This document shows, piece by piece, positions 42,391 to 50,380 of a stretch of DNA of 64,000 nt (the stretch's first letter is position 1; every line of letters begins with the position of its first letter). The notes below the pieces were generated by a model, which saw only the letters and a list, made by a program, of their open reading frames with translations, made no database searches and was not told the DNA's origin. The position numbers were made by a program, and so were the translations under genes. Source of the stretch: CAZMGB01 sp964565775 (GTDB lineage Bacteria; Chloroflexota; Dehalococcoidia; DSTF01; JALHUB01); the NCBI GenBank assembly GCA_964565775.1, contig CAZMGB010000018.1, positions 1-64,000 on the forward strand, given 5' to 3'.

Positions 42391-43683
42391 CTGGGACGCG
42401 TCTTCCGTTCTAGGTTTCTCCCGCTCTGGGTTCTGCTCTGCCTGACGCCCCTGGTCATGGGCGCTGGTACCACCATCGACCTGGGCCAGTTCCGTGACCC
42501 GCAGCCCGCGCTCCCGGAGCTGTCCCGACTGCTCCACAAGCTCCTGGACATTCGCCAGTACTTGATCGAGGGCCCTGAGCCGGCGTTCCCCGCGCCGCCG
42601 GGCTACCGGCTGCCCTGGCCGGCGGACGTCAGCCACACGGTGACCCAGGCCGCGCACCAGGGCCCCACCCACCAGTCGCTAGATGCCTGGGACTTCGACC
42701 TGAAGTATGGGCTCGTACTGGCGGCACGGGGCGGCCGCGTCTCGATGGTCCGCGACAGCGAGCGGGTGGGTGGGTGCGACTCCGCCTACCGGGAGCGCGC
42801 CAACCACATCCTCATCGACCACGGCGATGGCACCTCCGCGCTGTATCTGCACATCGACTATCAGGGCGCGCTCGTGCAGGAGGGAGCACTGGTGGCTCAG
42901 GGGCGTGCCATAGCCTACTCCGGAAGCAGCGGCCTCAGTTGCGGTGACGACGGCCACGCGGGACCTCACCTGCACTTCCAGGTCGAGCGCACGGTGCCGG
43001 GGGAGTGGTGGAGTCAGACCATCCCAATCGTCTTCGACGAAGCAAAGGGGGATGCACTCGTAAGGGGCAAGAGCTACGTGTCCGCCAACCGGCCGTCGAA
43101 TTTCATGAGCCGTGCGCTCGCGACCTGGTTCTTGCAGCGGCCTGCAAGAGGCGCGGAGATTCGCGTCCTGCCGTCTTTCTCTTTCCTCTCGCGGCTGTCC
43201 AACAGTACCAGCCTGCCCGCGCCGACAAGCACGCCCCGTGCCACGCCGACCGCTACTACCACCGGCAGCCCCACAGCTACACGCACAGCGACGCCGACGT
43301 CGACGAACACGCCCACTGCCACCAAGACTGCCAGACCTACGTCCACAGCAACGCCGACGCCAACCAGCACGCCTACGCCCACGCCGTTACCCACGTCAAC
43401 CAGCACGCCCCCTCCCACCGCAACCACAGCACCAACCGGCACCCCGATCCCTGCGCCCACGGCGACGTCGGCACCAGTAATCGTGACGCCGCCCCCGCCC
43501 CCGCCGTCGCCACCACCACCGCCACCCACAATCACCATCGCGACCGAAACCCCGACACCCGCGCCCACGGCGACACCGACATCGACAAGCACGCCCCCAC
43601 CTACCGCAACCACCGCAGCAACCAGCACCCCGACACCTGCGCCCACGGCGGCAGCGACGTCGACAAGCACGCCTGGCAGCTAG
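42391..43683 (+). CDS. Secreted M23 peptidase with Pro/Thr-rich tail, probable CTG start
   Basis: 430 aa if begun at CTG 42391 (or CTG 42388), just after GGAGGTGAGG. Only this start gives a signal peptide (residues about 5-25, RFLPLWVLLCLTPLVMG); the first ATG (42457) would cut it off. The LytM domain spans about 65-220 with metal-site residues in HQSLDAWDFD and GPHLHFQVE. After about residue 275 comes a long low-complexity tail of Pro, Thr, Ala and Ser. It probably cleaves peptidoglycan or another surface polymer, with a wall-spanning tail. The opposite-strand and other-frame readings of the tail are not genes. Confidence 0.82.
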   Translation: MGRVFRSRFLPLWVLLCLTPLVMGAGTTIDLGQFRDPQPALPELSRLLHKLLDIRQYLIEGPEPAFPAPPGYRLPWPADVSHTVTQAAHQGPTHQSLDAWDFDLKYGLVLAARGGRVSMVRDSERVGGCDSAYRERANHILIDHGDGTSALYLHIDYQGALVQEGALVAQGRAIAYSGSSGLSCGDDGHAGPHLHFQVERTVPGEWWSQTIPIVFDEAKGDALVRGKSYVSANRPSNFMSRALATWFLQRPARGAEIRVLPSFSFLSRLSNSTSLPAPTSTPRATPTATTTGSPTATRTATPTSTNTPTATKTARPTSTATPTPTSTPTPTPLPTSTSTPPPTATTAPTGTPIPAPTATSAPVIVTPPPPPPSPPPPPPTITIATETPTPAPTATPTSTSTPPPTATTAATSTPTPAPTAAATSTSTPGS

Positions 43684-43732
43684 AGCTCAATTGCTGTGTG
43701 CCACCGGGTGGCTTCGAGGGCTTTGAGGGGGG

Positions 43733-44785
43733 CTACGCGTACTCGACCTGATGGCGACGCGCTTCCTCCGCGGACATGACCCGCACCCGGCCCTCCTCAT
43801 CCTCTACGACCACACCCGAGTGGAGGAGGAGCTTGAGGGCCTTCGCCCGCTGCTGTAGCGTCTCGAAGCAGACGATGGCGCAGTTGCCGCACGTCACGGC
43901 CGTGTCGTGGCGGGTACGGGCCAGAATGCCGGGCCGGTCGTAGCCCGCGACATCCATAGAGAGGCGGACGAAGTTGGGAAGCTCGGGCCTCTCGGTGCTG
44001 CGCCGACCGTGCTCGGCCGCGAGACGGGCCAGCACCCGCAGCAGCTCGCCGTCGTCCTCCGGGATCGCGCCGCGACTGGGCGCCCAGGTCGACCACCGGC
44101 GGTCGCGGCTGAGGCCGGAGAAGCCGCCGCAACTGATCGCGCAGCGGGCGTGCATCCCCCTCTTCGCGTGAGTGATCTCGCGCCCCCCGAGCGTGAACGA
44201 GACCGACTCGTCCCAGCTCATGAAGACGCCGGGACAGGCCTTGAGGCAGATGTTGCAGTGGTCGCAGGGGTTCTCCTCCAGGGGCCTGTCGGGCTCCAGC
44301 TCGGCGTCAGTGATAACGGACGAGAGGTAGACGCGCGCGCCGTACTCCGGCGTCATCACGTTGCCGCTCCAGCCGATCGCTCCCAGGCCAGCGGCCACCG
44401 CCGCATAGCGATGCGAGAAGGGCGGGATGAGCCCCTTCACCACGTTCGATCCGGGCTCGTAGACGCCGTTGGGGGAGATGGCCTCAGCGCGGAAGCCCTC
44501 GCCGCGGAGAGCCTCCGCCACGGCCAGGCCGACACGTCCCAGCGTTTGGATGTTCTCGTAGAAGTGGTCCCGGTACTCCTGGGGGTCTTCCTTGGCCAGG
44601 TACTTGAGGACCGCCCCCTCGGGCTCCACGACCAGGAAGCTCACCACCGACCGGGCGCCCGGCACGACTCGGGATGCGTCGGCCGTGGGCGGGCCGGCCA
44701 GGGCCTCGGTAGACGCGATACCCACCTTGGCCGCGCCCGTTTCGGCAGCGAGATGTTTGATGCGGCTGGCAAGAGGATCAGTCAC
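43733..44785 (-). CDS. QueG-like 4Fe-4S protein
   Basis: 350 aa from GTG 44785 (GGGAAGGA upstream); the ATG at 44833 has no ribosome-binding site. The N-terminal cobalamin-binding-type fold has GAAKVGIAS and GARSVVSFLV, a loop GLGAIGWSGNVMTPEYG and then two cysteine motifs, PCDHCNICLKACPG and TCGNCAIVCFE. This resembles epoxyqueuosine reductase and related reductive-dehalogenase-like proteins, but it is not a strict QueG match, so the substrate is uncertain. No signal peptide is seen. Confidence 0.8.
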   Translation of the reverse strand: MTDPLASRIKHLAAETGAAKVGIASTEALAGPPTADASRVVPGARSVVSFLVVEPEGAVLKYLAKEDPQEYRDHFYENIQTLGRVGLAVAEALRGEGFRAEAISPNGVYEPGSNVVKGLIPPFSHRYAAVAAGLGAIGWSGNVMTPEYGARVYLSSVITDAELEPDRPLEENPCDHCNICLKACPGVFMSWDESVSFTLGGREITHAKRGMHARCAISCGGFSGLSRDRRWSTWAPSRGAIPEDDGELLRVLARLAAEHGRRSTERPELPNFVRLSMDVAGYDRPGILARTRHDTAVTCGNCAIVCFETLQQRAKALKLLLHSGVVVEDEEGRVRVMSAEEARRHQVEYA

Positions 44786-45175
44786 GCCAGTGTCCTTCCC
44801 AGACAAGTCACGGATGCGCCAGGCAAGCGCCACCTGCGAAGCCCGCTGGTACCAGTTTACACGTCCGCCTCAGTCGGAGCACGCCCCGCACCGGGCTGGG
44901 GCGGAGCCACCAAAGTTCGCCGCCCAGATGTAGCGAGTCCGGCGCCCCAGCACAGGAGCCCACCCATGGGCGTGCCCCTGGGATTCGTCCGCGTTGCCGA
45001 CGGCCCATACCAGCGTCTCCTACTTCTCGACTCATGGCTAGCCCGGCGAGGCTCACTGCGCCGTATCACCACGAAGTCGTCGTGCCGTGCGGGCCACGGA
45101 TGAGCTCCGACCTTCCCCTTAACGTGAGCGAGAGTAGAATGAGGCGCAAGGCTCGTTCGCAGTGGGAGTACACGG
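44786..45175. other. Intergenic region without a visible gene
   Basis: 390 bp, GC-rich, between the QueG-like gene and the MFS transporter. A TAGAAT hexamer (45135-45140) could be the -10 for the transporter, but its -35 is poor. Short frames here look like chance readings. Confidence 0.45.
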
Positions 45176-46444
45176 GTGAAGACACCGGAATCGGCTGCGC
45201 CGGTAGCCGCGGCTGGGCCAACCCCCGTCACCGCTGAGTCGCGAATGGCGCAGGCGTTCAGCTCCCTGGCCGTCGTCAACTTCCGGTACCTGCTTGGCGG
45301 CACGGTGGGCGCCAGCTTCGCCCAGTGGATGGGCCAGATCGGTCAGGGCTGGCTCGTCGCCGAGCTCACCAACTCTCCTTTCCAGCTCGGCCTGGTGCAG
45401 TTCCTCCGCGGCACGAGCATCCTGTTCATCTCCCCCTTCGCCGGCGCGCTGTCGGAGCGGCTGGAGCGCCGAGTACTGGCCGGCATCGCCTCCGCGGTCA
45501 ACGGTCTGGCAGCCCTCGCTCTCGCCATTCTCATCCTCACCGGCCACGTCGCAATGTGGCAGCTCTACATCGTGGCGTTCGTCAGCGGGCTCTCCAGCAG
45601 CATCTTCAACCCAGTGCGCCAGTTCCTCGTCTACGACGCGGTGGGGGTGAAGCAGTTACCGAACGCCATCGCCCTCAACGCGATGGTGATGAACATGGCA
45701 CGGGTGGTGGGGCCGGGAGTCGCCGGCTTCATGCTGGCCTACAACCTCTCGTCGGCGTTCTTCGGTCAGTTCTTCTTCTTCATGGCAGCCACGCTGAGCC
45801 TCATACCGCTGCGACTGAACCAGTCAGCCCCCCCGGAGAGGGAGCCGGTGCTCACCAGCGTGCGCCTGGGGGCGGCCTATCTGCTCCACCACCGGCTGCT
45901 GCTGCGCCTGATCCTGCTGCAGGCCATCCCCAGCATGCTCATCTACCCCTACCTACAGTTGGTGCCGCTCATGGCGAAGAACTACCTGCACGTCGGCTCC
46001 ACGGGCTACGGGTGGCTCCAGACGGGGGTCGGGATCGGTTCGCTCATCAGCGCGCTCGCGGTGGCATCCTTCGCCGATATCCGCTACAAGGGGGCGATAG
46101 GGAGCGTCGCGCTGCTGGTCTACATGACGATGATCCTCTCCTTCTCCTTCTCCCGCGATTACACCCTCTCGCTCTTCCTTCTGATCATGGGCGGCATGGG
46201 GCTGGTGGTATTCTCCACCTTCAACCAGACGCTCCTCCAACTGCACGTCCATGACGAATACCGCGGCCGAGTGCTATCGCTGTACACGATGTCAATGGGC
46301 CTGAACCCGTTCGGCTCCCTGGTCATGGGGTTCGTCGCCAGCCAGTTTCTGGGGACGCCCCATGCCATCGCGGCTTTCTGCGTCCTGGCGCTGCTTCTGA
46401 CGGCGGTCAGCGGCATAGCGTCGAAGGAAATACGAAGCCTCTAA
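45176..46444 (+). CDS. MFS transporter (EntS/MFS_3-like)
   Basis: 422 aa, GTG start, with about twelve transmembrane segments. N-terminal hallmarks: FRYLLGGTVGASFAQWMGQI and the RGTSILFISPFAGALSERLERR loop, typical of the MFS_3 exporter subgroup that includes enterobactin exporter EntS. An in-frame ATG at 45245 is a possible alternative start. The substrate is unknown; export of a small molecule is likely. Confidence 0.92.
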   Translation: MKTPESAAPVAAAGPTPVTAESRMAQAFSSLAVVNFRYLLGGTVGASFAQWMGQIGQGWLVAELTNSPFQLGLVQFLRGTSILFISPFAGALSERLERRVLAGIASAVNGLAALALAILILTGHVAMWQLYIVAFVSGLSSSIFNPVRQFLVYDAVGVKQLPNAIALNAMVMNMARVVGPGVAGFMLAYNLSSAFFGQFFFFMAATLSLIPLRLNQSAPPEREPVLTSVRLGAAYLLHHRLLLRLILLQAIPSMLIYPYLQLVPLMAKNYLHVGSTGYGWLQTGVGIGSLISALAVASFADIRYKGAIGSVALLVYMTMILSFSFSRDYTLSLFLLIMGGMGLVVFSTFNQTLLQLHVHDEYRGRVLSLYTMSMGLNPFGSLVMGFVASQFLGTPHAIAAFCVLALLLTAVSGIASKEIRSL

Positions 46445-46572
46445 GTGGCCGCGGAAGCACGAACTCCAGTCACAAAGGCGGCGATCCTGATGACCGCCCA
46501 CCTCTTCGCCTGCGACCTGGCTAACGCCCACCGGCGGGCCGGCCGAAGCCGTTCCTTCCATTCAGATGACAA

Positions 46573-46601
46573 TTGACAATCCCTCCGCCTGGGAGTAGTC
46601 T
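46573..46601 (+). promoter_or_regulatory. Strong promoter of the surface-protein gene
   Basis: TTGACA (46573-46578), a 17-bp spacer and TAGTCT (46596-46601). Transcription would start near 46608, leaving a leader of about 175 nt. Confidence 0.8.
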
Positions 46602-46607
46602 GCGACT

Positions 46608-46740
46608 GTGCGCACGAAGGGAGCGCCGGTCCTGGTAACACCGACGGCCCCGCATGCCGAGCCCCGACGCGGCCAGCGTCGGCTTACTAGCTCTAGCGTG
46701 GCAGGCCCCGGCCGCAGAAGGGTCGGGGTCTTCTTTGTGT
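46608..46740 (+). other. Structured leader RNA with terminator-like hairpin
   Basis: Between the promoter and the start codon lie a perfect stem CCGACGC-GGCCA-GCGTCGG (46664-46682) and a later hairpin CCCCGGCC...GGTCGGGG (about 46707-46729) followed by TCTTCTTT. An aptamer-like region followed by a terminator-like stem is the layout of a riboswitch or attenuator. I compared it by eye with c-di-GMP class I and ZTP motifs and found no match. Family unknown. Confidence 0.45.
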
Positions 46741-46782
46741 CCGCACTGCTCGGCGCCGGTTCAGAGTATGGGAGGTAGAACC

Positions 46783-48930
46783 ATGTCCGCGACATTCCGA
46801 TCGACCCGTATGTTGCTCCTTGCCGCCGTCCTGGGCTTAGCCGTCGTCGGTGCGGTAGCGGTGACGAGGGTGTACAGCTCGGGCGGTGACAATGTCATCA
46901 ACGGGTGCTATAAGAGCTTTGGCTGGTGGTGGGGGTGGCTGCGCATCGTCAGCGGCCCTAGCGACTGCCGGGCATGGGAGACCCCGATCTCCTGGAACCA
47001 GTCCGGGCCTCAGGGTCCGCAAGGGTCCAAGGGGGACACGGGAGACACGGGCCCACAGGGGCCGGCGGGGCCGCAGGGTGACCAGGGGGAGACAGGGTCT
47101 CAGGGGCCACAGGGCCCGCAGGGTGACCAGGGGGACACAGGGCCTCAGGGCCCACAGGGGCCACAGGGCCCGCAGGGTGACCAGGGGGACACAGGGCCTC
47201 AGGGCCCACAGGGGCCACAGGGCCCGAAGGGCGACACGGGAGACACGGGCCCACAAGGGCCGGAGGGGCCTGAGGGTCCCCAGGGTCCCGAGGGCCCGCA
47301 AGGGCCGCAGGGTGACACGGGAGACACCGGCCCTCAAGGACCCGAAGGCCCCCAGGGGCCACCGGGCCCTTCCTATACGGCGGGGTACGGTCTCGATCTG
47401 ACGGACCACGAGTTCAGCGTGGACTCCACGCTCTTCTGGAGCACCACCGGCAATGCTGGCACCACGCCCGGCACCAACTTCCTGGGCACCACGGACAACC
47501 GGGCGTTGGAGTTGCACGTCAACGGCAGCCGTGCCCTGCGCCTGGAGCCCGCCTCCAGCCCCGACGTCATCGGGGGGTACAGCGCCAACGCCGTCACCTC
47601 GGGAGCGGCGGGCGCCACGATAAGTGGCGGCGGGGGCGGGGGCTACACCAACCGCGTGACCGACGACTACGGCACTGTCGGAGGCGGCCGCGGCAACCGT
47701 GCGGGGGACAATGCCGGCACCACGTCAGACCAGCCCTACGCCAGTGTCGGCGGGGGCTTCGCCAACAGCGCGAGCGCGATACTTGCCACCGTCGGCGGGG
47801 GTTATGGCAACGCCGCCAGCGGCCAGGAGGCCACCGTCGGCGGCGGTGAGAGCAACACCGCCAGCGGCTACTCCGCGACCATCGGCGGCGGCTCCGGTAA
47901 CACTGCCAGCGGCGAGGACTCGACGGTCAGCGGGGGTTATGGCAACGCCGCCAGCGGCCAGGAGGCCACCGTCGGCGGCGGTGAGAGCAACACCGCCAGC
48001 GGCTACCCCGCGACCATCGGCGGCGGCAAGTCCAACGACGCGACCGCGATACTTGCCACCGTCGGCGGGGGTTATGGCAACGCCGCCAGCGGCCAGGAGG
48101 CCACCGTCGGCGGCGGTGAGAGCAACACCGCCAGCGGCTACTCCGCGACCATCGGCGGCGGCTCCGGTAACACTGCCAGCGGCGAGGACTCGACGGTCGC
48201 GGGGGGCCGGGAGAACACCGCCGGCGGCCTCACGAGTTTCGCCGGCGGCAACCGGGCCAAGGCCAACCATCACGGCGCCTTCGTCTGGGCGGACTACAAC
48301 GACTTTGACTTCGCCTCTACCGCCAACGACGAGTTCAGCGCGCGCGCGACGGGCGGCGTCCGCTTCGTCTCCGCCATCGACGGCAGCGGCAACCCCACGG
48401 CGGGCGTGACGCTGGCCGCCGGCGGCGGCTCCTGGTCGAGCATCAGCGACCGCGACCTCAAGGCCAACTTCGAGCCGACGGACGGCCAGGACATCCTGGA
48501 CCGCCTCGCGTCTATCCCCATCGAGACCTGGAACCTGGAGAGCCAGGACCCCTCCATCCGCCACATCGGCCCCATGGCCCAGGACTTCTACGCGGCGTTC
48601 GGCGTGGGCGAGGACGACACCCACATCACCACCGTCGACGCCGACGGCGTCGCCCTGGCCGCCATCCAGGGGCAGTACGAGCTGTCGCAGGAACAGGCCG
48701 CCCGCATCCAGTCGCTGGAGGCGGAGAACGCCGATCTCCACGCGCAGCTCGATGACCTGGACTCGCGCCTGTCGGCGCTCGAGGAGGGGACCGGCGGAGC
48801 GGACGCCTCTGCTTCGCGGGCCTCATCGTCGAGCTTGCCCGTCACGTGGCTGCTCGTCGGCGGTGGGCTGGCGCTCCCCTTCGCCGGCCTGGTGCTCGTG
48901 CGGCGCCGGCTGGTCGGAGGTGGACGATAA
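46783..48930 (+). CDS. Collagen-like / YadA-head / S74-like surface protein
   Basis: 715 aa from ATG 46783 (GGAGGTAG upstream). Signal peptide or anchor at about 9-30, then a short Cys/Trp-rich domain, then about 110 residues of Gly-X-Y collagen-like repeats (PQGPQGDQGDTG pattern, about 75-190). A linker is followed by YadA-like head repeats (NTASGYSATIGGG type, about 270-500), an S74-like intramolecular-chaperone region (SDRDLKANFEPTDGQDIL, then IRHIGPMAQDFYAAF), a coiled coil, and a C-terminal transmembrane helix with RRR (about 685-710). Probably a trimeric, fibre-like surface protein. The usual S74 catalytic dyad is not clearly identifiable. Confidence 0.9.
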   Translation: MSATFRSTRMLLLAAVLGLAVVGAVAVTRVYSSGGDNVINGCYKSFGWWWGWLRIVSGPSDCRAWETPISWNQSGPQGPQGSKGDTGDTGPQGPAGPQGDQGETGSQGPQGPQGDQGDTGPQGPQGPQGPQGDQGDTGPQGPQGPQGPKGDTGDTGPQGPEGPEGPQGPEGPQGPQGDTGDTGPQGPEGPQGPPGPSYTAGYGLDLTDHEFSVDSTLFWSTTGNAGTTPGTNFLGTTDNRALELHVNGSRALRLEPASSPDVIGGYSANAVTSGAAGATISGGGGGGYTNRVTDDYGTVGGGRGNRAGDNAGTTSDQPYASVGGGFANSASAILATVGGGYGNAASGQEATVGGGESNTASGYSATIGGGSGNTASGEDSTVSGGYGNAASGQEATVGGGESNTASGYPATIGGGKSNDATAILATVGGGYGNAASGQEATVGGGESNTASGYSATIGGGSGNTASGEDSTVAGGRENTAGGLTSFAGGNRAKANHHGAFVWADYNDFDFASTANDEFSARATGGVRFVSAIDGSGNPTAGVTLAAGGGSWSSISDRDLKANFEPTDGQDILDRLASIPIETWNLESQDPSIRHIGPMAQDFYAAFGVGEDDTHITTVDADGVALAAIQGQYELSQEQAARIQSLEAENADLHAQLDDLDSRLSALEEGTGGADASASRASSSSLPVTWLLVGGGLALPFAGLVLVRRRLVGGGR
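47779..48198. repeat. Repeats in the YadA-like head
   Basis: A 150-bp block at 47779-47928 is repeated exactly at 48049-48198 (offset 270 bp). Shorter copies of the same 14-15-residue head repeat fill the space between. The DNA identity implies recent recombination or gene conversion. Confidence 0.9.
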
Positions 48931-49338
48931 GGTGCTGGGGGGCCGTACTGAGAAACGAGGAGGGTAGATGCTAGAGGACGACACCCACATCACCACCGTC
49001 GACGCCGACGGCGTCGCCCTGGCCGCCATCCAGGGGCAGTACGAGCTGTCGCAGGAACAGGCCGCCCGCATCCAGTCGCTGGAGGCGGAGAACGCCGATC
49101 TCCACGCGCAGCTCGATGACCTGGACTCGCGCCTGTCGGCGCTCGAGGAGGGGACCGGCGGAGCGGACGCCTCTGCTTCGCGGGCCTCATCGTCGAGCTT
49201 GCCCGTCACGTGGCTGCTCGTCGGCGGTGGGCTGGCGCTCCCCTTCGCCGGCCTGGTGCTCGTGCGGCGCCGGCTGGTCGGAGGTGGACGATAAGGTGCT
49301 GGGGGGCCGTACTGAGAAACGAGGAGGGTAGATGCTAG
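48611..49338. repeat. Exact 364-bp tandem duplication
   Basis: 48611-48974 and 48975-49338 are identical by inspection over their full 364 bp, starting AGGACGACAC and ending GATGCTAG. The unit covers the last third of the S74-like region, the coiled coil, the transmembrane anchor and about 45 bp downstream. The right edge overlaps the stop codon of the opposite gene at 49335. Confidence 0.93.
48968..49294 (+). pseudogene. Duplicated C-terminal piece of the surface protein
   Basis: A by-product of the 364-bp duplication: an ATG at 48968 behind GAGGAGGG opens in frame into the second copy and gives 108 aa identical to the tail of the upstream protein (end of the S74-like region, coiled coil, membrane helix). 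It has a usable ribosome-binding site, so it could be translated as a free membrane-anchored tail, but most likely it is an accident of duplication or an assembly artefact. Confidence 0.7.
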
Positions 49339-49634
49339 TTGGGCTGTCGCCAGGGTGACCAGACGGTCACCAGCGCGACGAGCACGACCAGCAGAGTGAA
49401 GAGCAGATCGGCGCCGGCGAAGGCGCCAGCGACGGCCAGGACAAGCGTTATCGTCGCCAGGATGGCGACCTCCGGCTCGTGGCCCCGCCATCGGGCGGCG
49501 ACGGTGCCGACGAGGCGCGCCACTGAGCGCCGAATGGCCTCTCCTATCTGCGCCTCGGCAGCCCGACTGGCCCGCTCTTGGGACAGGTCGATGGGCTCAG
49601 GCGCGGCGGCTTTGCGGGCGGCTCTTCTGCCCAT
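49335..49634 (-). CDS. Small two-helix membrane protein
   Basis: 99 aa from ATG 49634 (GGAGGACA upstream); longer upstream readings are not supported. A charged N-terminal half (RAAEAQIGEAIRRSVARLVG) precedes two hydrophobic helices (about 55-72 and 74-90) and a short WSPWRQPN end. No family recognised. Its stop lies at the edge of the 364-bp duplication. Confidence 0.65.
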   Translation of the reverse strand: MGRRAARKAAAPEPIDLSQERASRAAEAQIGEAIRRSVARLVGTVAARWRGHEPEVAILATITLVLAVAGAFAGADLLFTLLVVLVALVTVWSPWRQPN

Positions 49635-49789
49635 TTGTCCTCCACGTAAATAGTCGGACGTTGGGCTTTCCCTCGCCAGCCCTGCCCGCGGCGGAAGCAC
49701 AGGTCCATCCAGCGGTGCTCGATGCCCGCATCGAGGAAGATGTCGCCGCGGGCACAGCCACGCTCGGTCCGGTGTTGTGGACGGCAAGG

Positions 49790-50320
49790 TCACGATCCGT
49801 ATTTCGCCCTTTGGGCCTCCTGAAGAGCGGCGATCTGCTCGGCGCTGCGCCCGTAGATCTGCGGAACCTCCCACCCGTTGAGCCCTGCGTACGTGTCGAT
49901 TTGGCTGCGATGATAGATGTCGTGCTCGACCATCATCATGAGGACACGCCAGCCAGATAGAGCGCGTGGGGTATCGATCATCTCTATCTTTCGCGTGAGC
50001 CAGGCGTCGGGCGTACCCTCGAGGAGGCGGTGCAGCTGGTCGGCGCTCTCGGTGAGGGCCGTCTCCCACTTGTCGCGCGAGCTCACGTCCGGCGGTGGCG
50101 GGAAGGTCCACCCCTCCGCTCGATAGGCGCTGGCGAAGTACAGCCGGGACATGGCCATGTGCCCGACGAGGTCGTTTATGCTCCACGCCGCCTCACCTTC
50201 TCCGGTCGCCGGCCTCCATCCGTCAGCCTCTGACGGCAACGCAGCGATATCGCGCAAGGCCCGCCGGTTGACGGCCCCAAAGTAGGCAAGGAACGCGTCG
50301 ATGGACTGAATCATGAACAC
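49790..50320 (-). CDS. DinB-family protein
   Basis: 176 aa, the third DinB-fold protein in the window. Canonical three-His site: His in INDLVGHMAMSR and two in VEHDIYHRSQIDTYAG. It looks like a standard DinB rather than the ClbS-like pair at 9581-10620. Family members are thiol-dependent transferases or unknown. The stretch 49635-49789 upstream of the small membrane gene shows nothing. Confidence 0.87.
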   Translation of the reverse strand: MFMIQSIDAFLAYFGAVNRRALRDIAALPSEADGWRPATGEGEAAWSINDLVGHMAMSRLYFASAYRAEGWTFPPPPDVSSRDKWETALTESADQLHRLLEGTPDAWLTRKIEMIDTPRALSGWRVLMMMVEHDIYHRSQIDTYAGLNGWEVPQIYGRSAEQIAALQEAQRAKYGS

Positions 50321-50380
50321 CTCCCCTACAGGCAGTCACGATAGGTATTGCCCCGCCGCGCACGATCGAGTGCTGCCGGC

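Noticed and set aside
43074..43670. 198-codon minus-strand Val/Gly-rich frame
   Set aside because: Complement of the Pro/Thr-rich tail of the M23 peptidase.
46608..46740. c-di-GMP class I or ZTP riboswitch
   Set aside because: The conserved core sequences of these classes are not present by eye; kept only as an unassigned structured leader.
47725..48741. 338-codon minus-strand Ala/Gly-rich frame
   Set aside because: Complement of the YadA-like repeats.
49335..50186. 283-codon minus-strand frame
   Set aside because: Only its last 99 codons (start 49634) have a ribosome-binding site and protein-like sequence; the rest overlaps the DinB gene in another frame.
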